A DNA stretch of 11,112 nt, taken from positions 1 to 11,112 of the forward strand of contig JAFAKI010000117.1 of NCBI GenBank assembly GCA_019235595.1, read 5' to 3'. Positions 5,211 through 11,112 of this stretch are shown here, piece after piece; the first letter of the stretch is position 1; every line of letters begins with the position of its first letter. The notes below the pieces were generated by a model. The model was not told the origin of the DNA, ran no database searches, and saw nothing but the letters and a program-made list of their open reading frames with translations. The DNA comes from Mucilaginibacter sp. (GTDB lineage Bacteria > Bacteroidota > Bacteroidia > Sphingobacteriales > Sphingobacteriaceae). A program made the translations under genes and the position numbers.

Positions 5211-6335
5211 ATGGAAACACTAACCATAGATACGAAACAACAATCAACAGATTTTTTACCGCTGAACGGTACGGATTATGTTGAATTTTATGTGGGCAAT
5301 GCCAAGCAGGCGGCGCACTTTTATAAAACTGCATTTGGTTTTCAGAGCCTGGCTTATGCCGGACCAGAAACTGGTGTCCGCGACCGGGCGTCATATGTAT
5401 TAAAACAAGACAAGATACGTTTGGTGCTGACCACACCCCTCCATTCTGATCACCCCATAGCTGATCATTTAAAAAAGCATGGCGATGGCGTTAAAATATT
5501 GGCTTTATGGGTAGATGATGCCTATGATGCATTTGAACAGACAACCAAGCGCGGTGCACAGCCTTACCAGCAGCCGCAAACAATGAAAGATGAGCATGGC
5601 GAAGTCCGCACAAGCGGTATTAAGCTTTATGGGGAAACCGTACATCTATTTGTTGAACGCAAAAATTACAATGGCGTCTTTTTACCGGGCTACCAGGAGT
5701 GGCATTCCGATTACAACCCAACTCCAACCGGCCTAATGTATGTGGATCATTGCGTAGGTAACGTGGGCTGGCATAAAATGAACGAGTGGGTGAATTTTTA
5801 TGAAGAAGTGATGGGCTTTAAAAACATCCTGACCTTTGACGATAAGATGATCTCAACCGAGTATTCTGCCTTGATGAGCAAAGTGATGAGCAATGGTAAC
5901 GGCTATGTGAAGTTTCCTATAAATGAACCTGCCGAAGGTAAAAAGAAATCACAGATAGAGGAATATCTCGAATTTTATGAAGGCGAAGGCGTACAGCATT
6001 TGGCGTTGGCAACCGATCATATTGTTGAAACGGTAACCGAGTTAAAAAACCGCGGTGTGGAGTTTCTGCATGTGCCAAATACCTATTATGATGACCTGAT
6101 CCAGCGTGTAGGGCATATCGACGAAGACCTGGAGCCATTGAAAGAGCTGGGTATTTTAGTTGACCGCGATGATCAGGGTTACCTTTTACAAATCTTTACC
6201 AAACCACTGGAAGACAGGCCGACGGTATTCTTTGAAATCATTCAGCGCAAAGGTGCCCGTTCATTTGGCGCGGGTAACTTCAAAGCTCTTTTTGAAGCCA
6301 TAGAGCGTGAGCAGGAGTTAAGAGGAAACCTTTGA
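5211..6335 (+). CDS. hppD: 4-hydroxyphenylpyruvate dioxygenase
   Basis: Non-haem Fe(II) enzyme of the vicinal-oxygen-chelate fold that converts 4-hydroxyphenylpyruvate to homogentisate, the substrate of the upstream HmgA. 374 residues, normal length. The N-terminal VOC domain spans about 20-150 (starting at YVEFYVGNAKQAAHFY) and the C-terminal catalytic domain about 175-365. The 2-His-1-carboxylate ligands are visible: His180 in YVDHCVGN, His263 in GVQHLAL and Glu342 in FFEIIQR. The C-terminal gate helix GAGNFKALFEAIEREQ (353-368) is typical of HPPD and separates it from hydroxymandelate synthase. The ATG at 5211 lies after AAAAGAAA with no Shine-Dalgarno. Probably the second gene of an hmgA-hppD transcript ending at the terminator 55 bp downstream. 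Confidence 0.96.
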   Translation: METLTIDTKQQSTDFLPLNGTDYVEFYVGNAKQAAHFYKTAFGFQSLAYAGPETGVRDRASYVLKQDKIRLVLTTPLHSDHPIADHLKKHGDGVKILALWVDDAYDAFEQTTKRGAQPYQQPQTMKDEHGEVRTSGIKLYGETVHLFVERKNYNGVFLPGYQEWHSDYNPTPTGLMYVDHCVGNVGWHKMNEWVNFYEEVMGFKNILTFDDKMISTEYSALMSKVMSNGNGYVKFPINEPAEGKKKSQIEEYLEFYEGEGVQHLALATDHIVETVTELKNRGVEFLHVPNTYYDDLIQRVGHIDEDLEPLKELGILVDRDDQGYLLQIFTKPLEDRPTVFFEIIQRKGARSFGAGNFKALFEAIEREQELRGNL

Positions 6336-6389
6336 TTTCGGATTGCGGAAGTTCGATTTCGGAATTAATATTAATTTAGTTTTAGTTTG

Positions 6390-6413
6390 GCCGGGTAATG
6401 CCCGGCTTTTTTT
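6390..6413 (+). terminator. Intrinsic terminator after hppD
   Basis: GCCGGG-TAATG-CCCGGC (6390-6406), a 6-bp all-GC stem with a 5-nt loop, followed at once by seven T residues (6407-6413). It is 55 bp after the hppD stop, closes the hmgA-hppD unit and separates it from the toxin-antitoxin genes. Confidence 0.9.
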
Positions 6414-6445
6414 GTCGGTTTTCATCATCAAAATCGTTATCTTAG
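6412..6445 (+). promoter_or_regulatory. Possible promoter of the toxin-antitoxin operon
   Basis: TTG at 6412-6414 (in the terminator T-tract edge), a 23-nt spacer, then TATCTTAG at 6438-6445, which has one mismatch to TAnnTTTG. It lies 17 nt before the antitoxin ATG. The spacing is at the long limit, so this is a weak call. Confidence 0.3.
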
Positions 6446-6462
6446 CGTTAAGATTTGTGGCC

Positions 6463-6702
6463 ATGAAAATTAAAGATGAGTTTCACCATTTAATTGATAC
6501 GATAGAAGATGAGCAGCTTCTAAAAAGCTATTATCAGCTTATTCAATCCATGAATGTTAGTTCGGGTGGAAAACTGTGGAGTGCGCTTAGTGAAATCGAA
6601 AAGCAAGAGCTATTTTTAGCTTATGATGAAAGCTTTGATGAAAAAAATCTGTTAAGTCACGAACAAGTCAAACAGCAGCACGAAAAATGGTTAAAACCAT
6701 AA
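6463..6702 (+). CDS. Antitoxin of a ParE/RelE-type toxin-antitoxin pair
   Basis: 79 residues, beginning MKIKDEFHHLIDTIEDEQ. Acidic helical N-terminal part and a C-terminal segment (SLLSH-like, QVKQQHEKWLKP) typical of the small antitoxins found directly before ParE toxins in Bacteroidota; no ribbon-helix-helix or HTH motif is obvious, so the DNA-binding part cannot be assigned with confidence. An in-frame ATG at 6343 would add 40 residues, but that stretch translates the terminator and its T-run, so the start at 6463 is chosen. The stop overlaps the toxin gene by 16 nt (6687-6702), the usual translational coupling. Expected role: neutralise the toxin and repress the operon. The identity as antitoxin rests mainly on position, size and overlap. 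Confidence 0.72.
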   Translation: MKIKDEFHHLIDTIEDEQLLKSYYQLIQSMNVSSGGKLWSALSEIEKQELFLAYDESFDEKNLLSHEQVKQQHEKWLKP

Positions 6703-6983
6703 TTTGGAATCGTCGTGCAAGCGATAGTTTTAATGGCATAATTGAATATCTTCAAAATGAATGGGGCGACCGCGTAACCAAGAATTTCGTTAAACGTGCC
6801 TACCAAATAATAGAATTCTTATCTGAGCACCCGGAAATGGGAACCCTTGAAAATCCTGAAAAGCAAATAAGAGGGTTCGTGATAACCAAACACAACACAT
6901 TGTTTTATAGAATAGAAGATGAGAAAATCGTCCTGCTAGTCTTCTTTGATAATAGACAACACCCACGCAAAAAGACCTTTTAA
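6687..6983 (+). CDS. Type II toxin, RelE/ParE superfamily
   Basis: 98 residues, the normal size. Begins MVKTIIWNRRASDSFNGIIEYL: a first beta strand ending in W, then the helical AxxSFxxIxxYL pattern of ParE-like toxins. The C-terminal beta sheet carries the conserved RGFVITKHNTLFYRIEDEK and VFFDNRQHPRK segments with Arg62, Tyr74, Arg75, Asp88, Arg90 and Pro93; the closing FDNRQHP motif is characteristic. ParE members inhibit DNA gyrase and RelE members cut mRNA on the ribosome; the sequence alone does not decide between them. The reading frame is intact, so the toxin is probably active and needs the adjacent antitoxin. The gene overlaps the antitoxin by 16 nt and the AlkD gene starts 3 nt after its stop. 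Confidence 0.88.
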   Translation: MVKTIIWNRRASDSFNGIIEYLQNEWGDRVTKNFVKRAYQIIEFLSEHPEMGTLENPEKQIRGFVITKHNTLFYRIEDEKIVLLVFFDNRQHPRKKTF

Positions 6984-6986
6984 GTA

Positions 6987-7652
6987 ATGATGGATGTTAC
7001 TGAAGTTATTGAATTAGTAAAGCAATATTCCAACCCGAAATACCTCGAGGGAATGAAACGTTTCGGCGTCGATAACTCAAAAGCCTTGGGCGTATCATTG
7101 CCTAACCTGAGAAAAGTAGCTAAAAGTTTTAAGAAGGACCACCAATTGGCGCTCGAGCTTTGGGCAACCGGCATACATGAATGCCGGGTATTGGCTTCGT
7201 TGGTTGATGATCCTAAATTGGTAACACCAGAGCAAATGGATAACTGGGTTTCAGATTTTTACTCCTGGGATATGTGTGACCAGGTATGCGGCAATTTGTT
7301 CGACCGTACCTCTTTCGCAGTCGAAAAAGCCTTGGAATATAGCCGATCAGAAAAAGAGTATATCAAACGGGCTGGTTTTGTGTTGATGGCCGAATTTGCG
7401 GTTCATGATAAAAAAACAAGCAATGAAGCTTTTATGCCATTCTTTCCTGTAATCGAACGCGAGGCCTGGGATGATCGAAACTTTGTTAAAAAGGCCGTTA
7501 ACTGGGCTCTGAGGCAGATTGGGAAGAGAAATAAAAATCTTGGAAAGGCTGCAAAAGAGTGTGCATTGCGAATCGCCCGGCAAGAAAGTAAGGCCGCCAA
7601 ATGGATAGCTAAAGATGCTTTGGCTGAATTTGAAAAGAAGTTTGGGGATTAG
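6987..7652 (+). CDS. AlkD-like DNA alkylation repair protein
   Basis: HEAT-like-repeat DNA glycosylase family (AlkC/AlkD), which removes cationic alkylated bases such as 3- and 7-alkylpurines without base flipping. 221 residues, all helical, near the usual length of about 230. Recognisable segments: FGVDNSKALGVSLPNLRKVAK (26-46), HECRVLASLVDD (64-75), FYSWDMCD (91-98) and NFVKKAVNWALRQIGKRN (165-182). In Bacillus cereus AlkD the key residues as I recall them are Trp109, Asp113 and Trp187; Trp94, Asp98 (same spacing of 4) and Trp173 are the probable counterparts, so it looks catalytically competent. Two ATGs stand in tandem (6987 and 6990); either may be used. It starts 3 nt after the toxin stop, so it is likely transcribed with the TA pair. 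Confidence 0.9.
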   Translation: MMDVTEVIELVKQYSNPKYLEGMKRFGVDNSKALGVSLPNLRKVAKSFKKDHQLALELWATGIHECRVLASLVDDPKLVTPEQMDNWVSDFYSWDMCDQVCGNLFDRTSFAVEKALEYSRSEKEYIKRAGFVLMAEFAVHDKKTSNEAFMPFFPVIEREAWDDRNFVKKAVNWALRQIGKRNKNLGKAAKECALRIARQESKAAKWIAKDALAEFEKKFGD

Positions 7653-7680
7653 TACATTTATCCTACTAATCGGTTTAATC

Positions 7681-8142
7681 ATGGTACGGAACCTACTTAT
7701 CGCGCTATTATTACTCGGAAGCATTAGTTGCTCCGCGCAATCCCAAAATCCAGAATATGATGCTCAGTTGGCCCAAAAGCTTGGCGCTGATGATTACGGC
7801 ATGAAACAATATGTGATGGCATTTTTAAAAGCCGGTCCAAACCGGCCTAAAGATTCTGTTGCGCGGATGAAACTGCAGATGGCTCATTTGAAAAACATTA
7901 CACGTTTGGCCAATGAGGGTAAACTCATCCTTGCCGGCCCATTTATGGATGACCAACCTATAAAAGGCATTTTTATTTTTAACGTGACCAGCATTGAAGA
8001 AGCAAAAAAATTAACCGAAACCGATCCGGCTATCCAGGCGGGATCATTGGTGATGGAACTACACCCCTGGTATGGCTCTGCAGCCCTGATGCAAGTTGTC
8101 GAAACTCACAAAAAACTGCACAAAAAAAGCTTTACCGATTAA
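7681..8142 (+). CDS. Exported YCII-domain protein
   Basis: 153 residues. Residues 1-20 form a signal peptide (MVRNLLIALLLLGSISCSAQ): Arg3, a leucine-rich core, then a CSA-Q cleavage site for signal peptidase I. The Cys at 17 lacks the usual Leu at -3, so a lipoprotein is less likely but not excluded. The mature part is a YCII domain (about 40-135): a conserved His69 in QMAHLKN, EGKLILAGPFMDD (79-91), the strand KGIFIFNV and TDPAIQAGSLVMELHPWYG (114-132), with the Asp-Pro and His typical of the fold. YCII proteins are ferredoxin-like, usually cytoplasmic and of unclear function; an exported one is notable. A start at 7615 is rejected because it would bury the signal peptide behind 22 residues and overlap alkD. 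It begins 28 bp after the AlkD gene and may share its transcript. Confidence 0.82.
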   Translation: MVRNLLIALLLLGSISCSAQSQNPEYDAQLAQKLGADDYGMKQYVMAFLKAGPNRPKDSVARMKLQMAHLKNITRLANEGKLILAGPFMDDQPIKGIFIFNVTSIEEAKKLTETDPAIQAGSLVMELHPWYGSAALMQVVETHKKLHKKSFTD

Positions 8143-8367
8143 ATCGGCAAGAATTTGAAGCATTTTTTTCTTAAAAATCTACTTTATTAGTGGTTCAGAT
8201 ACTTATTTGAACATCAGTAGTATATGGGCAATTTATTTCCCATTTTAAGGTGCTCAATAGGGGAAAAATGCAAAATTATATTCTGGAACTGAACTTAATA
8301 TCCTTTTTTAACGTAAAATAACCAATTGTAAATGAAGTAAATAAGAGATACATTTAATCCTTGTTTT

Positions 8368-8395
8368 TTGCTTCAAATGATTGGTATTTAATTTG
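8368..8395 (+). promoter_or_regulatory. Possible promoter of the histidine kinase gene
   Basis: TTG at 8368-8370, a 17-nt spacer, then TTAATTTG at 8388-8395, one mismatch from TAnnTTTG. It would give a 5' leader of about 100 nt containing the 14-bp palindrome. Weak but the best match in the spacer. Confidence 0.35.
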
Positions 8396-8452
8396 TTATC
8401 CAAGACTGTTAAGATGAATAATACCCGTCATCTAATTAATTGAACTAATGAC

Positions 8453-8466
8453 TAAAGTATACTTTA
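8453..8466. promoter_or_regulatory. Perfect 14-bp palindrome, possible operator
   Basis: TAAAGTATACTTTA reads the same on both strands and lies 34 bp before the kinase ATG at 8501. Perfect even-length palindromes of this size are typical of sites bound by dimeric regulators. No cognate regulator is known, and AT-rich DNA makes such palindromes less surprising. Confidence 0.35.
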
Positions 8467-8500
8467 ACCATCATAAAATCATTGTGAACTATCTGAAAAT

Positions 8501-9982
8501 ATGAGCGTTACAGAAGGAGACAAATTTTCTTATGATGGCGATTTCCATGTTACCGACCTTATTAACGCAATAAACACAGGTATCTGGGAATATAACATCA
8601 TCACGAAAGACGTGAAATGGTCTTCCGGTTTCTATTCTATTTTAGGATATGATCCGGGTGATATACCAAACACGTACGACTTCTTCTTTGAAAATCTCCT
8701 GTACTACGAAGATAAACCTGTATTCCAGAGATCATTAAACAGACACCTCCACGATCCCGCTGAAACCGTGCTAATACGCCTTTTGACTAAACGCAAAGGC
8801 TATCGCTGGTTTGAGAGCACTATAAAAAAATGGGGCGATAAAGCCGAACCCAAAATTACCGGCTCCATTGTAGATGTCCACGACTTTAAGTTATTAGAGC
8901 TTCAGGCCAACCGTAATGATTTTCTTTTTAAAGAGACCATTAAGGTTGCTAAAGTTGGCGGCTGGGAGATCGATGTTAAAAGCAGAACGATTACCCTGTC
9001 GCGCGAAGCTTATGATATATTCGAACTTCAGGATAAGGTTAAACTGACTGTAGAAGAGACTACCAGTTTCTTTGAGCCTCAGCACCGAGAAGCCATAAGC
9101 GCAGCGATTGACAATATTATCCAATACTCGCAGCCATTTGACCTGGAGCTTTTGTTCCGAACAGCAAGAAACAACCAGATTTGGCTGCGCGCGAGGGGTA
9201 TCGCGGTGATTGACGAATTCGGCCAGTGCGTAACCGCGCGCTGCATATTCCAGAACATCGACTACATCAAAAAGAAGGAGATGGACGTTCAGAACGCAGT
9301 GAACCTATTGAGTGATCAGAACAAGCGCCTTCAAAATTTCGCCTACATCGTATCACACAATTTACGTTCGCACACAGGTAACCTGCAATTTATGGTCAAC
9401 CTTCATGATCAAACGGATGTGCCTGACGATAAGAAAGAGATCTTCGCGCACATCAAATCGATCAGCGAAAGTTTAAAAACTACCATTGATCACCTGAGTG
9501 AGATTGTTAAAATACAAACAGAGATCGGCAAAGAGCGTAAACGCCTGGATTTTGAAACGACATTTAAGACCGTGATGTCGGCGCTCGAAAGCAACATCAA
9601 TGCAACTCATGCGCAGATTGAATATGATTTCAGCAAATGTCCGGAAGTAAGTTACATACCTGCCTACCTGGAAAGCATACTACAGAACCTGTTGACCAAT
9701 TCATTAAAATATCGCAATCCTGCACGCACGCCTATTATCAAATGCAGCACGATGAAGGATGGTAATCATGTTTACCTTTATTTTGAAGATAATGGCCTGG
9801 GCATAGACATGGAACGTTACGGCGACAGCGTATTCGGTATGTACAAAACCTTCCATAACCATCCTGAATCTAAAGGCATTGGCCTGTTCATCACCCGCAA
9901 CCAGATAGAAGCACTTGGCGGTTCCATCAATGTAGAAAGCAATGTGAATGAGGGGACGAAGTTTACGATTAAGTTAGTGTGA
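8501..9982 (+). CDS. Soluble two-PAS-domain sensor histidine kinase
   Basis: 493 residues with no transmembrane segment or signal peptide, so a cytoplasmic sensor. Domains: PAS 1 about 20-130 (INAINTGIWEYNI..., FYSILGYDPGDI), PAS 2 about 145-258 (VAKVGGWEIDV..., followed by a PAC-like WLRARGIAV), a short coiled linker (258-280), HisKA dimerisation domain with phospho-acceptor His286 in VSHNLRSHTGNLQ, and a HATPase domain with N-box Asn400 in NLLTNSLKYRNP, G1 box DNGLGID (430-436) and G2 box ESKGIGLFITR (456-466). The catalytic set is complete. No response regulator lies beside it, so it is an orphan; its partner and signal cannot be read from the sequence. The N-terminal MSVTEGDKFSYDG is unstructured in appearance. 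The gene ends inside a hairpin repeat shared with manA. Confidence 0.93.
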   Translation: MSVTEGDKFSYDGDFHVTDLINAINTGIWEYNIITKDVKWSSGFYSILGYDPGDIPNTYDFFFENLLYYEDKPVFQRSLNRHLHDPAETVLIRLLTKRKGYRWFESTIKKWGDKAEPKITGSIVDVHDFKLLELQANRNDFLFKETIKVAKVGGWEIDVKSRTITLSREAYDIFELQDKVKLTVEETTSFFEPQHREAISAAIDNIIQYSQPFDLELLFRTARNNQIWLRARGIAVIDEFGQCVTARCIFQNIDYIKKKEMDVQNAVNLLSDQNKRLQNFAYIVSHNLRSHTGNLQFMVNLHDQTDVPDDKKEIFAHIKSISESLKTTIDHLSEIVKIQTEIGKERKRLDFETTFKTVMSALESNINATHAQIEYDFSKCPEVSYIPAYLESILQNLLTNSLKYRNPARTPIIKCSTMKDGNHVYLYFEDNGLGIDMERYGDSVFGMYKTFHNHPESKGIGLFITRNQIEALGGSINVESNVNEGTKFTIKLV

Positions 9983-10078
9983 TAGTCAATCAGTGATCAG
10001 TTAACCAGTGATCGGTTAATCGGGATTTACTATCGATTGCACCTGATCACTGGTTAACTGATCACCGGTCACTATCAC
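9979..10078. repeat. Inverted repeat between convergent kinase and manA genes, containing both stop codons
   Basis: The arms 9993-10013 and 10045-10065 are perfect 21-nt reverse complements. The pairing resumes at the ends, where GTGATAGT (9979-9986) matches ACTATCAC (10071-10078), separated by a mismatched stretch of 6 against 5 nt. The loop is about 31 nt. Inside each arm the units GTGATCAG and GTGATCGG recur, with TTAACCA between. The TGA of the kinase (9980-9982) and the TGA of manA (10077-10075) sit in the two mirrored GTGATAGT ends. It could serve both genes as a transcript-stabilising or weakly terminating stem, but no T-run is present in either direction. Confidence 0.85.
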
Positions 10079-11055
10079 TCAATATAACTTTCCAGTATCT
10101 TAAAACCTTTTATAGTTTTCAATTCGACTGAATTAATTGTTTTTGGCAGCAGGATACACTCTCCCATTTTCACAGAATATTCTTTGCCATCAGCTTCAAT
10201 AACGTATTCACCTTCAACACAAACATGGATGACGAAAGAGTCCAAAGCTGAATAATCCTTTGAGGTGTTTTCTGTGAAGTCCATCATATTAGTTGTAAAA
10301 TAAGGGCATTTTACTACGCCTACAGTCTCATTCTTTTTAGGCTGATATTTGGTTTTATATTCCGGGTAGAAGTTATAATCGATAGCAGCTAAAGCTTCTT
10401 CGGTATGTAGTTCACGCTTATGGCCCTTGTCATCTATGCGGTCAAAATCATAAATACGGTAGGTGATATCTGAAGTCTGCTGTATTTCGGCTATCAGTAA
10501 ACCTTTGCCAATGGTATGCACCCTACCTGCAGGCAAAAAGAAAACATCGCCTGCGGAGACGTCTTCGCGATTCAGGATATCCATAATGTGGCCACTATTC
10601 AGTTTGTCGACATATATCTGCTCGTTTACCTGTCGATTAAAACCCGATATTAAGGTTGAACCTGTATCCGCTTCGATAACATACCACATTTCAGTTTTCC
10701 CGAAGGAGTTATGACGTTTTTTAGCCAACTCATCATTTGGGTGTACTTGTATAGAGAGGTCATCATTAGCATCGATAAACTTTATCAGTAACGGGAAAAT
10801 GTTGCCAAAATGGTCATAAACCTTTTTACCAACTAGTTTGTCCTGGTATTTCTCCAGCAGATCAGCCAGAGATTGTCCTTCAAGTTCACCATTTGCCACA
10901 ACTGAAACATCTGATTTAACACCCGATATTTCCCAGGTTTCACCACAATTTGGCAAGTTGCCGAAATCTTTATGCAGATAGGTTCTGATCTTCTGACCAC
11001 CCCAGATTTTATCTTTATAAATGGTTTTGAATTTTAAAGGATAGAGTGTTGACAT
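10075..11055 (-). CDS. manA: Type I mannose-6-phosphate isomerase
   Basis: Zinc-dependent cupin isomerase that interconverts mannose-6-phosphate and fructose-6-phosphate, feeding mannose into glycolysis or GDP-mannose synthesis. 326 residues, matching the short bacterial (Bacillus-type) class. Signatures in order: KIWGGQKIRTYL (16-27), CGETWEISG (37-45), FPLLIKFIDANDDLSIQVHPND (87-108) with Zn ligand His105, GKTEMWYV (119-126) with Glu122, PAGRVHTIG (175-183) with His180, and the active-site Arg200 in TYRIYDFDR (198-206). A second cupin-like half runs to the C-terminus (VEGEYVIEADG, MGECILLP). The ATG at 11055 follows a perfect -7 box by 20 nt. It converges with the histidine kinase, and no sugar-metabolism partner is visible in the window. 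Confidence 0.95.
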   Translation of the reverse strand: MSTLYPLKFKTIYKDKIWGGQKIRTYLHKDFGNLPNCGETWEISGVKSDVSVVANGELEGQSLADLLEKYQDKLVGKKVYDHFGNIFPLLIKFIDANDDLSIQVHPNDELAKKRHNSFGKTEMWYVIEADTGSTLISGFNRQVNEQIYVDKLNSGHIMDILNREDVSAGDVFFLPAGRVHTIGKGLLIAEIQQTSDITYRIYDFDRIDDKGHKRELHTEEALAAIDYNFYPEYKTKYQPKKNETVGVVKCPYFTTNMMDFTENTSKDYSALDSFVIHVCVEGEYVIEADGKEYSVKMGECILLPKTINSVELKTIKGFKILESYIE

Positions 11056-11075
11056 AGATATAGCTGTGTTTGCCG

Positions 11076-11083
11076 CAAATGTA
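11076..11083 (-). promoter_or_regulatory. -7 box of the manA promoter
   Basis: On the minus strand it reads TACATTTG, a perfect TAnnTTTG box, 20 nt before the manA ATG. The matching -33 region (about 21-26 nt upstream) is a TTTTT run without a clean TTG. Confidence 0.6.
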
Positions 11084-11112
11084 TAAGTTATAGTGTAAAC
11101 AGTGAAAAACGA

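Larger units (their letters stand above)
8143..8500. other. 358-bp intergenic region before the histidine kinase
   Basis: AT-rich spacer with no supportable ORF. It holds a possible promoter (8368-8395), a perfect 14-bp palindrome (8453-8466) and A/T runs (8163-8171, 8303-8309). CCGATTAAATCGG at 8135-8147 spans the YCII stop codon but has no T-run directly behind it, so no convincing terminator for the upstream genes was seen. Confidence 0.7.

Noticed and set aside
6334..6363. GATTTCGGA direct repeat after hppD
   Set aside because: Only two 9-nt copies (6334-6342 and 6355-6363), with no inverted partner; too little to call a repeat feature.
6343..6462. Longer antitoxin start with 40 extra residues
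   Set aside because: The extension translates through the intrinsic terminator and its T-run at 6390-6413; the ATG at 6463 gives a normal 79-residue antitoxin.
7615..7680. Longer start for the YCII-domain gene
   Set aside because: It would overlap alkD and place 22 residues ahead of a clean signal peptide that begins at the ATG at 7681.
8135..8147. CCGATTAAATCGG as a terminator of the YCII gene
   Set aside because: The palindrome spans the stop codon, has almost no loop and is not followed by a T-run; the next T-run is about 17 nt away.

Overview
The window looks like chromosomal DNA of a Bacteroidota bacterium, most likely from the Sphingobacteriaceae (Mucilaginibacter/Pedobacter-like). 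The reasons are perfect TAnnTTTG -7 promoter boxes in front of several genes, almost no Shine-Dalgarno sequences, the protein families present (agmatine deiminase with N-carbamoylputrescine amidase, a 385-residue homogentisate dioxygenase, a free-standing S23-type four-helix-bundle protein) and the style of the intergenic repeats. The taxon is inferred from these signs, not from a marker gene.

Layout. 1-2016 (+): the 5'-truncated end of N-carbamoylputrescine amidase (aguB), a 134-bp palindromic MITE/REP-like repeat, then agmatine deiminase (aguA). Together they convert agmatine to putrescine. aguA runs tail to tail into a fumarylacetoacetate hydrolase family gene (3022-1991, -), and the coding ends overlap by 26 bp. 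3061-3650: a candidate repeat-bounded element carrying an S23 four-helix-bundle gene (-) between inverted arrays of 9-10-nt units. 3653-3801: a textbook Bacteroidota promoter followed almost at once by a 36-codon small ORF. 3809-3959: a second, different inverted array made of 8-nt units. 3974-6335 (+): homogentisate 1,2-dioxygenase (hmgA) and 4-hydroxyphenylpyruvate dioxygenase (hppD), closed by a strong intrinsic terminator at 6390-6413. 6463-8142 (+): a ParE-type toxin-antitoxin pair, an AlkD-like DNA glycosylase 3 nt behind the toxin, and an exported YCII-domain protein. 8501-9982 (+): a soluble two-PAS histidine kinase. 11055-10075 (-): type I mannose-6-phosphate isomerase (manA). The last two converge on a perfect hairpin repeat that contains both stop codons.

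How the genes fit together. hppD, hmgA and the FAH-family gene cover the first, second and last steps of 4-hydroxyphenylpyruvate/homogentisate (tyrosine) breakdown. They form a divergent cluster whose central control region now holds the S23 element and the octamer array. No maleylacetoacetate isomerase is visible here. The TA pair, AlkD and YCII genes are separate cargo downstream of the terminator.

The most unusual feature is the non-coding architecture. At three intergenic places (3061-3650, 3809-3959, 9979-10078) short units are arranged in inverted arrays, and at a fourth (5130-5207) they are direct. Each place uses its own sequence. At 3602-3623 a repeat unit also supplies the -33 box of the S23 gene's promoter. 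This S23 repeat element is the best candidate in the window for an undescribed system.
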